This document shows, piece after piece, positions 8,511 through 15,539 of a stretch of 21,897 nucleotides of DNA (positions are counted from its first letter, which is position 1; every line of letters starts with the position of its first letter). Both the position numbers and the translations under genes were made by a program. Origin of the DNA: a virus; the IMG/VR virus record IMGVR_UViG_3300027573_000128, positions 1 through 21,897 of that record, one strand, 5' to 3'. A model generated the notes under the pieces. The model did no database searches and was not told where the DNA came from. It saw nothing but the letters and a program-made list of their open reading frames with translations.

Positions 8511-8652
8511 GTTATACACAGTATAAGGACTTGACAATTACACACACATATGCTACGCATTACCATTCCGAGGGTGGTGGGTGGGGTAAGTATACACATA
8601 CACTCTCTCAAATAGCCCGTTGGCTGCATAGCCGCTGTAAATCGGTGGCTTT
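8511..8652 (+). other. Longest non-coding gap, between nozzle and fibre genes
   Basis: A gap of 142 nt, long for this compact block. It holds the perfect dyad at 8512-8526, a TTGACA hexamer at 8531-8536 with only a weak -10 (TACGCA after 17 nt), a G-rich patch (GGTGGTGGGTGGGG around 8572-8586), and a small AGCC-CGTT-GGCT stem near 8614-8625. The size and contents suggest a transcription start or a long leader for the fibre operon. No T-run follows any stem. A 21-codon reading frame at 8550-8615 has no properly spaced ribosome site. Confidence 0.5.
8512..8526 (+). promoter_or_regulatory. Perfect dyad TTATAC-ACA-GTATAA
   Basis: Six-base perfect inverted repeat with a 3-nt centre, starting two bases after the nozzle stop. 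It continues AAGGACTTGACAA, which resembles the AGGAGTTACAA that follows the dyad at 4126-4140, so the similarity reaches beyond the palindrome. A late promoter, operator or RNA stem is possible; the function is inferred from symmetry, repetition and location. Confidence 0.45.
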
Positions 8653-8655
8653 GTG

Positions 8656-10620
8656 ATGGTAGCCAACATTCGTGGTTATACTCCTAACTACGGTTTCAAG
8701 CTCATCAACTTTGACACGCCACGTTGGCATACTCTTGAGTATTCCAACTGGAACATGGTCGATGGTATCTTGTTGGCAGGTGGCGTGCCATCTATGCGTG
8801 GCGCGTGGCAGAACAATACACTGTACTTAGTTGGTGAACGTGTATTTGATGAAGATACGAGTGCTATCTATAGATGTCTAGTAGAACACACGAGTGCTCT
8901 CAACGGTCCATTCATTGATGATAGAACAGCCAATCCTACTTACTGGTCATTACAACTAGCAGGCACTCCTGTATTCCGCGGCGAGTGGTTGTCAGGCGCT
9001 GTGTATGTGCTAGGTGATATAGTATCAGTTGATGATTATACATTCTATATAGCAGTCACACCATCGCACACGTCGAGTGCAACATTTCCGCCTGATGCTC
9101 TCAACTGGCAACAGGTCTTCGACGCTGCTCAAGTAGTAGCCGATGCTGAAGCTGCCGCTGCATCTGCATTCGGTCATGCTAACGCTGCTGCTGCTAGCGC
9201 GGCTGCTGCGTTGACGAGTGAGAACAATGCTGAGACTGCTGAGACTGATGCAGAGAGTTGGGCTGAGGATGCTCGTGCTGCACAAGGCGCATTCAGGTTT
9301 GCATTCAATGACAGCATTGCAGTAGCTGATCCTGCAACTGGCCGCATTGGCTTCAACAACGCGCTGCCTACATCAGCCACAGAAATCTTCATCAGTGCGC
9401 AGAGCGGAGAAGTTGGCAATCCTGATGTGTCTAGTTGGATTGTGACGTGGGATGACAGCACTAATCCGTTAACACGTGGTACAGTGCAACTACGCAAAGT
9501 AGGTGCACCTGAAGAATTTATGATCTTTGAATTAGTAGGTAGTATCGTAGACAACGGCTCATGGCTTAGACTTCCTGTCAGCTATGTTTCGCACTCTGGC
9601 AGCTTAGCAAACGCTGAGCCTATTAGCATCGGCTTCGTACGTGCTGGCAACGCTGGTCCTACTGGCACCGGCGGTGGTGATATGCTTGGTAGCAACAACT
9701 TGAGTGATGTTGCTAGTATACCAACGTCGCGTAATAACTTAGGACTAGGTACAGCGCAGATACCTACATTCTCACAAGTGCTACTAGGCAATGCACCTAG
9801 TGCACCAATGCATGCGACTACTAAGCAATACGTAGATGCTTCGCCATCACTTTATATCAGCGACACAGCACCAGTAGGCGTGCAAGACGGTTCGCTGTGG
9901 TGGGATAGCAACAGAGGTACGTTGTTAGTACGCTACAATGACGGCGACAGTGTGCAGTGGGTGGATGCTGTAGCTGTACCGGGGTTTGATACTGCTGGCT
10001 TTGTTCAGAAAGCTGGCGACACTATGACAGGTGCATTGGTGTTGCCTGGTGATCCGACCTCTGCACTGCATGCTGTACCTAAGCAATACGTCGATACAAA
10101 TCACATACGTCATCAGCGCGTTTCACTTGCAGGTTCAGCGCCATTCGTCATCAATGTACCAGTGACGGCGCAAGCAGTACGTATGACTAGTTTCGTCTCT
10201 ATAGCAACACCTACAGGACAGTTTCCATTTGTGGAATTGGGTTTTGGTGGTGTGTATCCGCCTCTTGGTAGCTACGCTCTAAACGGGTTTCATCATATTG
10301 GTGATGGCGTAGCCGTTGTAGGATATTTGAACTATCTGAACATACCGGGAATGTTACCGACACCGGCCAATGAAACCGTCGGTGTTTACTGCCAGTTTGA
10401 TGCCGCAATAAACGTACGACGCTTAAACACAGGTGCTCTGTTTCAGGGACTGTTTAATGGTGTTGCAATGACTATTGCTGGCTATACAGCAGTTTCAAAG
10501 TATTTCAACTTCCTTCAAGCAGCAACGGTTACTAACTTACAAGTTGATACAATACGCATCAATTCCAACATAGCAACACCATTTGGCGCAGACAGCTTCA
10601 TTAATCTGGAGTGGTTGTAA
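8656..10620 (+). CDS. Tail fibre / receptor-binding protein 1
   Basis: A 654-residue modular fibre. The N-terminus (YTPNYGFKLINFDTPRWHTLEYSNW) looks like a virion-attachment segment. Residues about 47-101 and 106-155 are two carbohydrate-binding-like modules (W-x-x-x-x-x-Y-x-x-G-(E/D)-x-V ... YW or NW). Residues about 155-215 form an Ala-rich helical stalk (AAAASAFGHANAAAASAAAA). A beta domain, an NLSDVAS...NLGLG motif and collar-type repeats follow (APMHATTKQYVDA; GDTMTGALVL...LHAVPKQYVD). The last 160 residues are a unique domain, probably the receptor-contacting tip, with TTT-rich codon use unlike the coat gene. GTG 8653 is possible, but GGTGG at 8644-8648 is better spaced for ATG 8656. 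Confidence 0.8.
   Translation: MVANIRGYTPNYGFKLINFDTPRWHTLEYSNWNMVDGILLAGGVPSMRGAWQNNTLYLVGERVFDEDTSAIYRCLVEHTSALNGPFIDDRTANPTYWSLQLAGTPVFRGEWLSGAVYVLGDIVSVDDYTFYIAVTPSHTSSATFPPDALNWQQVFDAAQVVADAEAAAASAFGHANAAAASAAAALTSENNAETAETDAESWAEDARAAQGAFRFAFNDSIAVADPATGRIGFNNALPTSATEIFISAQSGEVGNPDVSSWIVTWDDSTNPLTRGTVQLRKVGAPEEFMIFELVGSIVDNGSWLRLPVSYVSHSGSLANAEPISIGFVRAGNAGPTGTGGGDMLGSNNLSDVASIPTSRNNLGLGTAQIPTFSQVLLGNAPSAPMHATTKQYVDASPSLYISDTAPVGVQDGSLWWDSNRGTLLVRYNDGDSVQWVDAVAVPGFDTAGFVQKAGDTMTGALVLPGDPTSALHAVPKQYVDTNHIRHQRVSLAGSAPFVINVPVTAQAVRMTSFVSIATPTGQFPFVELGFGGVYPPLGSYALNGFHHIGDGVAVVGYLNYLNIPGMLPTPANETVGVYCQFDAAINVRRLNTGALFQGLFNGVAMTIAGYTAVSKYFNFLQAATVTNLQVDTIRINSNIATPFGADSFINLEWL
10000..10101 (+). 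repeat. Collar repeat copy A (fibre 1)
   Basis: Encodes F-V-Q-K-A-G-D-T-M-T-G-A-L-V-L then L-H-A-V-P-K-Q-Y-V-D. It is related to 10740-10848 in the next gene ([12 protein letters not shown] ... L-Q-A-V-P-K-Q) and more loosely to 9769-9842. The copies are diverged at the base level, so this is old module duplication, not recent recombination. Confidence 0.65.
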
Positions 10621-11852
10621 TGGGCTTCAACTTCCCCAACGCACCTACTATAGGCCAACTACACCCTGATCCTGCTACTGTAGGTGTGCCGCAGTATCAG
10701 TGGAATGGTAGTGAGTGGGTTACTCCTGCTTACAATCCGCTCGACTATGTGCGTAAGAGCGGCGATAGTATGACTGGTGCGTTGTTGTTGCATGCTAATG
10801 CTACCGCTGCACTACAAGCTGTACCGAAGCAACAACTTGAGACGTATGCTGCACCGTTTGATGCGATGGCATATAGCGGTATACAGGTGAATGGAGGTAT
10901 GGAGGTCAATCAAGAACGCGGTCATAACAACGCAACTGCAATTAACGGTGGGCATGGTGCGGATCAATGGGTGTTATTCTTTACTGGTACTGCTACTGTC
11001 AACTTAGGTACGTATGTTTCATCGGTAATCAGTGCATTCCCACGTTTTCCGAATTATTTAGGAATGAATGTATCGGTTGCTCAAGCATCAATGGCAGCGA
11101 ACGATATATATACGATTGCACAATCCATTGAGGGTTATCGTACAGCAAGACTTGCATGGGGTACAGCTAACGCACAGCCTGTTACAATCAGCTTTTGGTG
11201 TAGACACGCGAATGCCGGTACTCATGCTTTAGCTATTAGGAATAATGCCGCCACTCGTTCTTACGTTGCTACCTATACACAGAATGTCGCACAAGTTGAT
11301 GAATATAAGACTATTATTATTCCCGGCTGTATTGATGGTGTTTGGGAGACTACTAATCTTGCAGGAATGAATTTGAACTTCACAGCAGCAGGTGGCTCTA
11401 CATTCACCCCACCATCAGCAAACGCTTGGCACAACGGTAATTACGTTGTAGCACCCGGACAAGTGAACGCTGTTGCAGGTACAAGTGCACGATTGCGTAT
11501 TACTGGTGTTACTGTTCTGTCTGGTACGCAAGGACCGACTGCTGCACAGTCGCCATACGTCATGCGTACGTATGATCAAGAGTTGTTAACATGTAGACGT
11601 TACTGGCAATTCATACCTAATGTAACAGTATGGTGTCCATACGGAGGACCAGATCAAGCATTCGGTGGTCCGATTAGTTATGAGGCTATGAGAGCTAATC
11701 CAACTGCTGCGCTTTCTAATACTACATATGGCAATGCTTATAATGGATCAGTAGTTAGTCCAGTTATAAGTACTGCTAATTTCTACGGAGTGATAGTTGT
11801 TACTGGCTCTGCTTATGTTATCACTGCGATAACACTTAATGCGAGGATGTGA
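10620..11852 (+). CDS. Tail fibre / receptor-binding protein 2
   Basis: A 410-residue host-interaction protein. It opens with [18 protein letters not shown] and [10 protein letters not shown], a common start of phage fibre-tip proteins. One collar repeat follows (residues about 43-76, [12 protein letters not shown]...LQAVPKQ) that is homologous to the repeat in the preceding fibre. The main domain carries [36 protein letters not shown], the W(E)[11 protein letters not shown] stretch and [22 protein letters not shown] recognise this layout from phage and prophage proteins, often of alphaproteobacteria. It is a beta-sandwich, probably sugar-binding. ATG 10620 overlaps the previous TAA by one base (TAATG), with GGAG at 10608-10611 eight bases upstream; an upstream GTG at 10611 is less likely. 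Three of its Phe, Thr and Ile-rich blocks contain unusual T-runs. Confidence 0.78.
   Translation: MGFNFPNAPTIGQLHPDPATVGVPQYQWNGSEWVTPAYNPLDYVRKSGDSMTGALLLHANATAALQAVPKQQLETYAAPFDAMAYSGIQVNGGMEVNQERGHNNATAINGGHGADQWVLFFTGTATVNLGTYVSSVISAFPRFPNYLGMNVSVAQASMAANDIYTIAQSIEGYRTARLAWGTANAQPVTISFWCRHANAGTHALAIRNNAATRSYVATYTQNVAQVDEYKTIIIPGCIDGVWETTNLAGMNLNFTAAGGSTFTPPSANAWHNGNYVVAPGQVNAVAGTSARLRITGVTVLSGTQGPTAAQSPYVMRTYDQELLTCRRYWQFIPNVTVWCPYGGPDQAFGGPISYEAMRANPTAALSNTTYGNAYNGSVVSPVISTANFYGVIVVTGSAYVITAITLNARM
10740..10848 (+). repeat. Collar repeat copy B (fibre 2)
   Basis: Encodes [16 protein letters not shown] and L-Q-A-V-P-K-Q, a homologue of the segment at 10000-10101. The shared module links the two neighbouring fibre genes, possibly as an assembly element common to both. 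Confidence 0.6.
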
Positions 11853-12211
11853 TGGCTGACTATAGGCTCACAGACACTGATATTGTGATCCGCACTAGCG
11901 ATGGTGCGTTCATACCGAATGATCCTGCTAACCGTGATCGTGCTGAATACACGGCGTGGCTAGCTGCTGGTGGTGTGCCTGATCCTTATGTACCACTGCC
12001 AGAGCCGCCGCCGTATGTTGATCCTAACAAGCGCATTGACGATGGTATCACAGCAGCTATCGGTGCGGCTGAAGCTGTACGTGATGCAGTGCATGCGATA
12101 CCTAGCAACTTCAACGCTACTAACTTCGCTGCGTTCTTGACACAAGCGAAGATACTTAGTGATGCGTTTGTAGCGATGTTGGAAGCGCAACAAGTACAAC
12201 CGCCGCCATGA
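11852..12211 (+). CDS. Small fibre-associated protein (tail fibre assembly-like)
   Basis: A 119-residue protein. Its first half has [21 protein letters not shown] and [19 protein letters not shown], a pattern seen in small phage proteins encoded beside fibre genes (XkdW or fibre-assembly style: D-P-x-N-x-D-x-x-x-Y-x-x-W-L-A-x-G). A Pro-rich linker ([12 protein letters not shown]) leads to an Ala-rich C-terminal helix. It may be a fibre chaperone or a small tip component. ATG 11852 overlaps the previous TGA by one base (TGATG) and GAGG at 11843-11846 is 5 nt upstream. The in-frame GTG at 11849 is the less likely start. It is translationally coupled to the fibre gene upstream. Confidence 0.65.
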   Translation: MADYRLTDTDIVIRTSDGAFIPNDPANRDRAEYTAWLAAGGVPDPYVPLPEPPPYVDPNKRIDDGITAAIGAAEAVRDAVHAIPSNFNATNFAAFLTQAKILSDAFVAMLEAQQVQPPP

Positions 12212-12432
12212 TGGAAGTCATCGTCGCAGCAGCGGCGCAATATATAGTACTACAGACACTAGACGGACGCACAATGTACGTCAATCCGCGGCACATCGTC
12301 AGTACTAGTCAAGCAAAGGGTAAGTTGGTAGTAGATGCTGTGCAATGTGTCATCTACACTACCGATGGTAGGATCATCACTGTGGCTGAGAACTGCAACA
12401 GTGTCAAGGCGCGTATAGAACAACTCAAATAG
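12208..12432 (+). CDS. Small FlbD-like protein of unknown function
   Basis: A 74-residue soluble protein. The layout (I-V-L-x-T-L-D-G-R-x-x-Y-V-N-P-x-x-I ... V-I-Y-T-T-D-G-R ... T-V-A-E ... V-K-A-R-I) resembles the small FlbD family of flagellar operons and similar short phage proteins: a compact beta fold with a conserved N-P and a closing helix. The resemblance is by eye and does not imply a flagellar role. ATG 12208 shares ATGA with the stop of the previous gene; a second ATG at 12211 is possible. No separate ribosome site is visible, so translation is probably coupled. Confidence 0.55.
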   Translation: MMEVIVAAAAQYIVLQTLDGRTMYVNPRHIVSTSQAKGKLVVDAVQCVIYTTDGRIITVAENCNSVKARIEQLK

Positions 12433-12446
12433 GACAGGAGAGCACG

Positions 12447-12650
12447 ATGATTGGAACGCTTATATCTATCATCCTAATGCTGATCGTGCTCGGTGTTATT
12501 ATATGGGCCGTTCAACAACTGCTGCCGCTTGTACCACTACCTGAGCCGATTGGCAGGATCATCAATGTGCTAGTTACTGTCATCGTCGTACTTGTCGTAG
12601 TGTGGATCATCGCTGGCCTACTCGGAGTAGTGACACCTATGAGGCTATGA
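12447..12650 (+). CDS. Two-helix membrane protein, holin candidate
   Basis: A 67-residue, extremely hydrophobic protein. Helix 1 spans residues about 3-24 (LISIILMLIVLGVIIWAVQQ) and helix 2 about 39-60 (INVLVTVIVVLVVVWIIAGL). A short polar loop with PLPEPIGR lies between them. Size and two helices are compatible with a class II holin. Equally, it resembles small phage and bacterial inner-membrane proteins of unknown function with the same L-I-V-x-x-W-x(8-12)-I-x-x-V-L-N pattern. AGGAG at 12436-12440 is 6 nt before the ATG, a good independent ribosome site. The gene for a small lipoprotein overlaps its stop, which favours a lysis role. I see no free endolysin gene in the window. Confidence 0.6.
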   Translation: MIGTLISIILMLIVLGVIIWAVQQLLPLVPLPEPIGRIINVLVTVIVVLVVVWIIAGLLGVVTPMRL

Positions 12651-12841
12651 TGCGTATCGCTCTAGTACTTGCGTGCTTGCTACTGAGTGGTTGTCAGATA
12701 ACAGGCGGTAGGTGGGTAGTTGATGATGTAAGTCGTAAGTGCCGTGGTGGTGTGATCAACACAGAGAAGCGTATCACTGACACATATATCACAGGTCGCG
12801 TGAGGAATACTACAATCAGAACGGATGCGTGTTTGGACTAG
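12650..12841 (+). CDS. Small lipoprotein
   Basis: A 63-residue protein starting with a type II signal peptide (MRIALVLACLLLSGC). The lipobox L-S-G-C places the acylated Cys at residue 15, so the mature part of about 48 residues would be anchored in a membrane, probably the outer one. It is basic and has two further cysteines (KCRGG and DACLD). Overlapping ATG codons at 12647 and 12650 share bases with the previous TGA; GAGG at 12641-12644 is best spaced for 12650. It may be an outer-membrane spanin-like protein or a superinfection-exclusion lipoprotein. It lacks the Pro-rich body of Rz1, and no inner-membrane partner with a coiled coil is visible next to it. Confidence 0.65.
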   Translation: MRIALVLACLLLSGCQITGGRWVVDDVSRKCRGGVINTEKRITDTYITGRVRNTTIRTDACLD

Positions 12842-12844
12842 CAG

Positions 12845-13390
12845 ATGAAAGTCGAAGAACTACACACACCGTTGCACGCTGTTGATGTTGCTGAGTTAGC
12901 TCAACATCATCACGACGAATTTGGCGGTAGTCGTGAGTTCTCAAGAGATGCTGTTAGCCGTGCATGTTTCAACTGCATACTAGACAGACAACGTGAACAG
13001 GTCAACTGCTGGGTAGTATACGATGATGCAGATATACCTGTTGGCTACTTCGCTGGCACTATTCATCCTAGCTTCTACAGCGATCGTTTATACGCTGTAC
13101 AAGAGATGTGGTACGTGCTGCCTAGAGTTAGAGGCACTAGAGCAGCAATCGAACTACTGGTACAATTTGAGCGTTGGGCTAACAATCACGGTGTTGAGCG
13201 CATCTATACACAAGTCGAACATGATGTTGATGCTGAGTTAGTAGAGCGCATCTTTAGGATGATGAATAAGTTAGGTTATAAGAAGCAAGGCTACATCGCT
13301 GTGAAAGTGACGAACAACAAACCAAACACACCGAAGTATGAGGACATTCACAATGATCGCACCACACATCGCACAGTGGGCGCTGAATAA
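12845..13390 (+). CDS. GNAT-family N-acetyltransferase
   Basis: A 181-residue enzyme expected to move an acetyl group from acetyl-CoA to an amine. The fold is visible as a GNAT layout: an N-terminal helix pair, the strand VNCWVVYDDADIPVGYFAG, then the strand QEMWYVLPRVRGTRAAIELLV. The last carries the V-x-P-x-x-R-G acetyl-CoA pyrophosphate-binding element (motif A, R-x-R-G-T-R). The motif B region is RMMNKLGYKKQGYIAVKV. The substrate cannot be told. It lies between the lysis-like genes and the ejection proteins, so it is an enzyme inside a structural block and should be expressed late. The ribosome site is weak (GGA at 12835-12837). Its last 38 bases overlap the next gene. Confidence 0.75.
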   Translation: MKVEELHTPLHAVDVAELAQHHHDEFGGSREFSRDAVSRACFNCILDRQREQVNCWVVYDDADIPVGYFAGTIHPSFYSDRLYAVQEMWYVLPRVRGTRAAIELLVQFERWANNHGVERIYTQVEHDVDAELVERIFRMMNKLGYKKQGYIAVKVTNNKPNTPKYEDIHNDRTTHRTVGAE

Positions 13391-14474
13391 GCGTAAGTCT
13401 GCTGGTGAGAATGAGGCGCGTGTGGCTGCGCATGTAGCTACGCACGTCGAGAGTGTACAGAAGAAAGCAAAGCGCAAGCCTCCTACTAACGAACGCGTGT
13501 TAGAGACTAAGGGTGGTGGTGGTTATCAACCGCCTCCGCAACCTAGCCCACGTGAGCTAGCTGAAGCACGCGATTGGGAAGCACAGCAAGAGTACGAACG
13601 TGAGCAACGCCGCGCTGATGCACTCAAGGAGCAGCAACGCATTGACAAGGAAGCAAGCGATGCTGCATGGAGTTCTAGCAAGGGTGCAGCATACACAGGT
13701 GCGTTGACAGGTGGTACTAATCGGTTGAAGTCGTTGGGCATTGAAGCTGGTGATCCATACGGTGTATATAGTGACTTCACCAATCGCCTCAACACTGCCA
13801 ACGCAAGCCTGCAACCGGGCGCTGACTACTCAAGTGCGTTCGCTCCTACCATCCTTGATGAGATACTAGGCAGCGCGCGTAGTGGTCAACGCAACAAGTA
13901 CCGCACTGCGTTCGAGAGCCAGATCAATCCCTACTACGCAGAGGACAGATTTGGTAGTACTGCAGATGACGCAATCTTGAACGCCATTCTAGAGGATCAA
14001 TACGGCCAAGCTGCTGCCGATCTACAAGCTGCACGTGATCGCGGTCAGGCTAGCAACATCGTCTACGACAGAGCATTGAAAGACCTTGGCACTGCGCGCT
14101 CTACTGCCAACAGTGAGTTGCAGAACATCGGTGGTGGTGTGCTGTCTGACATCGTTGGTGACATCGGTACACGCAGACAGAGTGCACTCGACAGCGCGGC
14201 TGCATGGGACTTCGGTACTACGTACGATCCCAATCAGGAAGCTGGTCGTATTCGTAGCTACGCAGACGAACGTGGTGCAGGGCTTGAAGGTGCTATCCGT
14301 GGTGCTGTTGGTGGTCGTGAGTTCTTTGATGTCAACTCACTCATTGGCAAGGCTGCGTCACGTGCTGGCAATCAGACTACGCCAACTACTACAGGCAGTG
14401 CGCTGTTCGACACGTTCAAGAATGAAGCTACTAAGACCAATGAGAACGTGAAGGCTACCGAAGGCATCTTCTAA
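13353..14474 (+). CDS. Internal virion protein (ejection protein) 1
   Basis: A 373-residue protein without a recognised domain. The N-terminus is short and helical (IAPHIAQWALNKRKSAG). It is followed by a basic segment, a Gly/Pro linker (GGGGYQPPPQPSP), and a strongly charged coiled coil (residues about 70-105, AEARDWEAQQEYEREQRRAD). Helical repeats then alternate with Gly-rich stretches (LKDLGTARSTANSELQNIGG). Composition and its place just before two other Ala/Gln/Gly-rich proteins match the first internal protein of podoviruses, which is injected into the cell. GAGG at 13340-13343 is 9 nt before ATG 13353; the earlier in-frame ATG 13338 has no ribosome site. The gene overlaps the acetyltransferase by 38 nt. 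Confidence 0.6.
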   Translation: MIAPHIAQWALNKRKSAGENEARVAAHVATHVESVQKKAKRKPPTNERVLETKGGGGYQPPPQPSPRELAEARDWEAQQEYEREQRRADALKEQQRIDKEASDAAWSSSKGAAYTGALTGGTNRLKSLGIEAGDPYGVYSDFTNRLNTANASLQPGADYSSAFAPTILDEILGSARSGQRNKYRTAFESQINPYYAEDRFGSTADDAILNAILEDQYGQAAADLQAARDRGQASNIVYDRALKDLGTARSTANSELQNIGGGVLSDIVGDIGTRRQSALDSAAAWDFGTTYDPNQEAGRIRSYADERGAGLEGAIRGAVGGREFFDVNSLIGKAASRAGNQTTPTTTGSALFDTFKNEATKTNENVKATEGIF

Positions 14475-14485
14475 GGAATAGAGCG

Positions 14486-15529
14486 ATGATGGACTTCGGC
14501 ATAGGTGGTATAGCTAGCGGTGTGTTCGGCTTTCTCGGTGCGATGGAGAACGCCGACGCACAGCGCGAAGCTACGCAAGCCAATTGGGCTATCAACATTG
14601 CGAACATGCAAGCGCGTGAGCGTGAGCGCAATGAAGCTATCGCTATGTCCAACAAGCTGCGTGGTGAGCAGAAGCTAGGCACGACTGACATACGTGGTAC
14701 GCGGACTAAGTTCGTACCCGGTCAAGGTTGGGTTGTAACAGGTGCGCCTGATCTACTTGAGATGATGAAGCTACAAGACGCAGAGCAGCGCAAGGTGCTG
14801 ACTGAAGACTTGCCTATGCGTCGCTCTGTGATGAAGCGCAACTACACACGCGGGATAGAGGAAGAAGCACTAGCTGACACGTTCAGACGGCAGTTGATGA
14901 ACAAAGCGCCAGTAGATGATGACGCTTATGCAGCAGACTTGTATCAAGCTATAGCAGGTGGCTTGCGTGAAGCTAGTGGTGATGCTGGTCGTCGAGTGTT
15001 CACACAAGCGATGCGCACTGGTCAGAACAGCAACTTCGGTGACGTAGCCACAGGTCTACAGCGTGCAGACAATGCTGCGTATGCCAATGCAGCACTGCAA
15101 GCGAAGCTGATGTCACGTGGTGAAGGTGAGAAGCGTGCGGGTGAGAGACAGAACAGACTTGCTAATCTGTACAACTTGTTCGCTACACGTGCGCAGCAAC
15201 TGCCAGAGACGAACTACAAGCCTCAGACCATTGACGCAATGGGCACAGTGAGTGATGCAACTAAGCAAGCTATGCAAGCTGGCGAGTTGTCAACTAAGAT
15301 GTCAGCTATGAAGGGCGGTGAGCTTGACTACATCTCGCCTAACTTCGGCTACGGCAATGCCATCTCCGCACTCGGTGGAGCGTTCAGCGGTATAGGTGGT
15401 GGTGGTAGTCGTGGTAGACAGCAACAGCAACAGCAGCAAGGTGGCGTACAAGGCTTCGGTGCTACAGGTGGTGGCGGTGGTTACGACGATATGTACATCA
15501 GCAGTCAGCACGATCTTGGCGGTTGGTAG
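14486..15529 (+). CDS. Internal virion protein (ejection protein) 2
   Basis: A 347-residue protein. It starts with a hydrophobic Gly/Ala segment (MMDFGIGGIASGVFGFLGAM), which could insert into a membrane, then a helical QREATQANWAINIANMQARERERNEA coiled coil. Its body is helical with an F-V-P-G-Q-G-W-V-V-T-G-A-P element. The C-terminal 65 residues are low complexity: GGG repeats, seven Gln in a row and YDDMYISSQHDLGGW at the end. This is the organisation of the middle T7-type ejection protein, though I see no family motif. AAGGA at 14473-14477 lies 8 nt before ATG 14486; ATG 14489 follows in tandem. It sits 11 nt after the preceding gene and 10 nt before the next. Confidence 0.62.
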   Translation: MMDFGIGGIASGVFGFLGAMENADAQREATQANWAINIANMQARERERNEAIAMSNKLRGEQKLGTTDIRGTRTKFVPGQGWVVTGAPDLLEMMKLQDAEQRKVLTEDLPMRRSVMKRNYTRGIEEEALADTFRRQLMNKAPVDDDAYAADLYQAIAGGLREASGDAGRRVFTQAMRTGQNSNFGDVATGLQRADNAAYANAALQAKLMSRGEGEKRAGERQNRLANLYNLFATRAQQLPETNYKPQTIDAMGTVSDATKQAMQAGELSTKMSAMKGGELDYISPNFGYGNAISALGGAFSGIGGGGSRGRQQQQQQQGGVQGFGATGGGGGYDDMYISSQHDLGGW

Positions 15530-15539
15530 TAGGTGATCA

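Noticed and set aside
8531-8559. Sigma70-type promoter with TTGACA
   Set aside because: The -35 is perfect but the -10 at 17 nt spacing (TACGCA) matches poorly; not called as a separate promoter.
8550-8615. 21-codon reading frame in the gap before fibre 1
   Set aside because: The nearest AGGA (8526-8529) is about 20 nt upstream, too far for initiation; no conserved feature. Kept only as a remote leader-peptide possibility.
13338-13352. Upstream start for the first ejection protein
   Set aside because: ATG 13338 has no ribosome site, whereas ATG 13353 has GAGG nine bases upstream.
14086-14451. 121-codon + frame within the first ejection protein
   Set aside because: Out-of-frame shadow with a low-complexity product and no start signal.
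15400-15445. GGT and CAG/CAA repeats as a microsatellite
   Set aside because: They encode Gly and Gln low-complexity tails that fit the protein, and codons are mixed; not an expanded DNA repeat.
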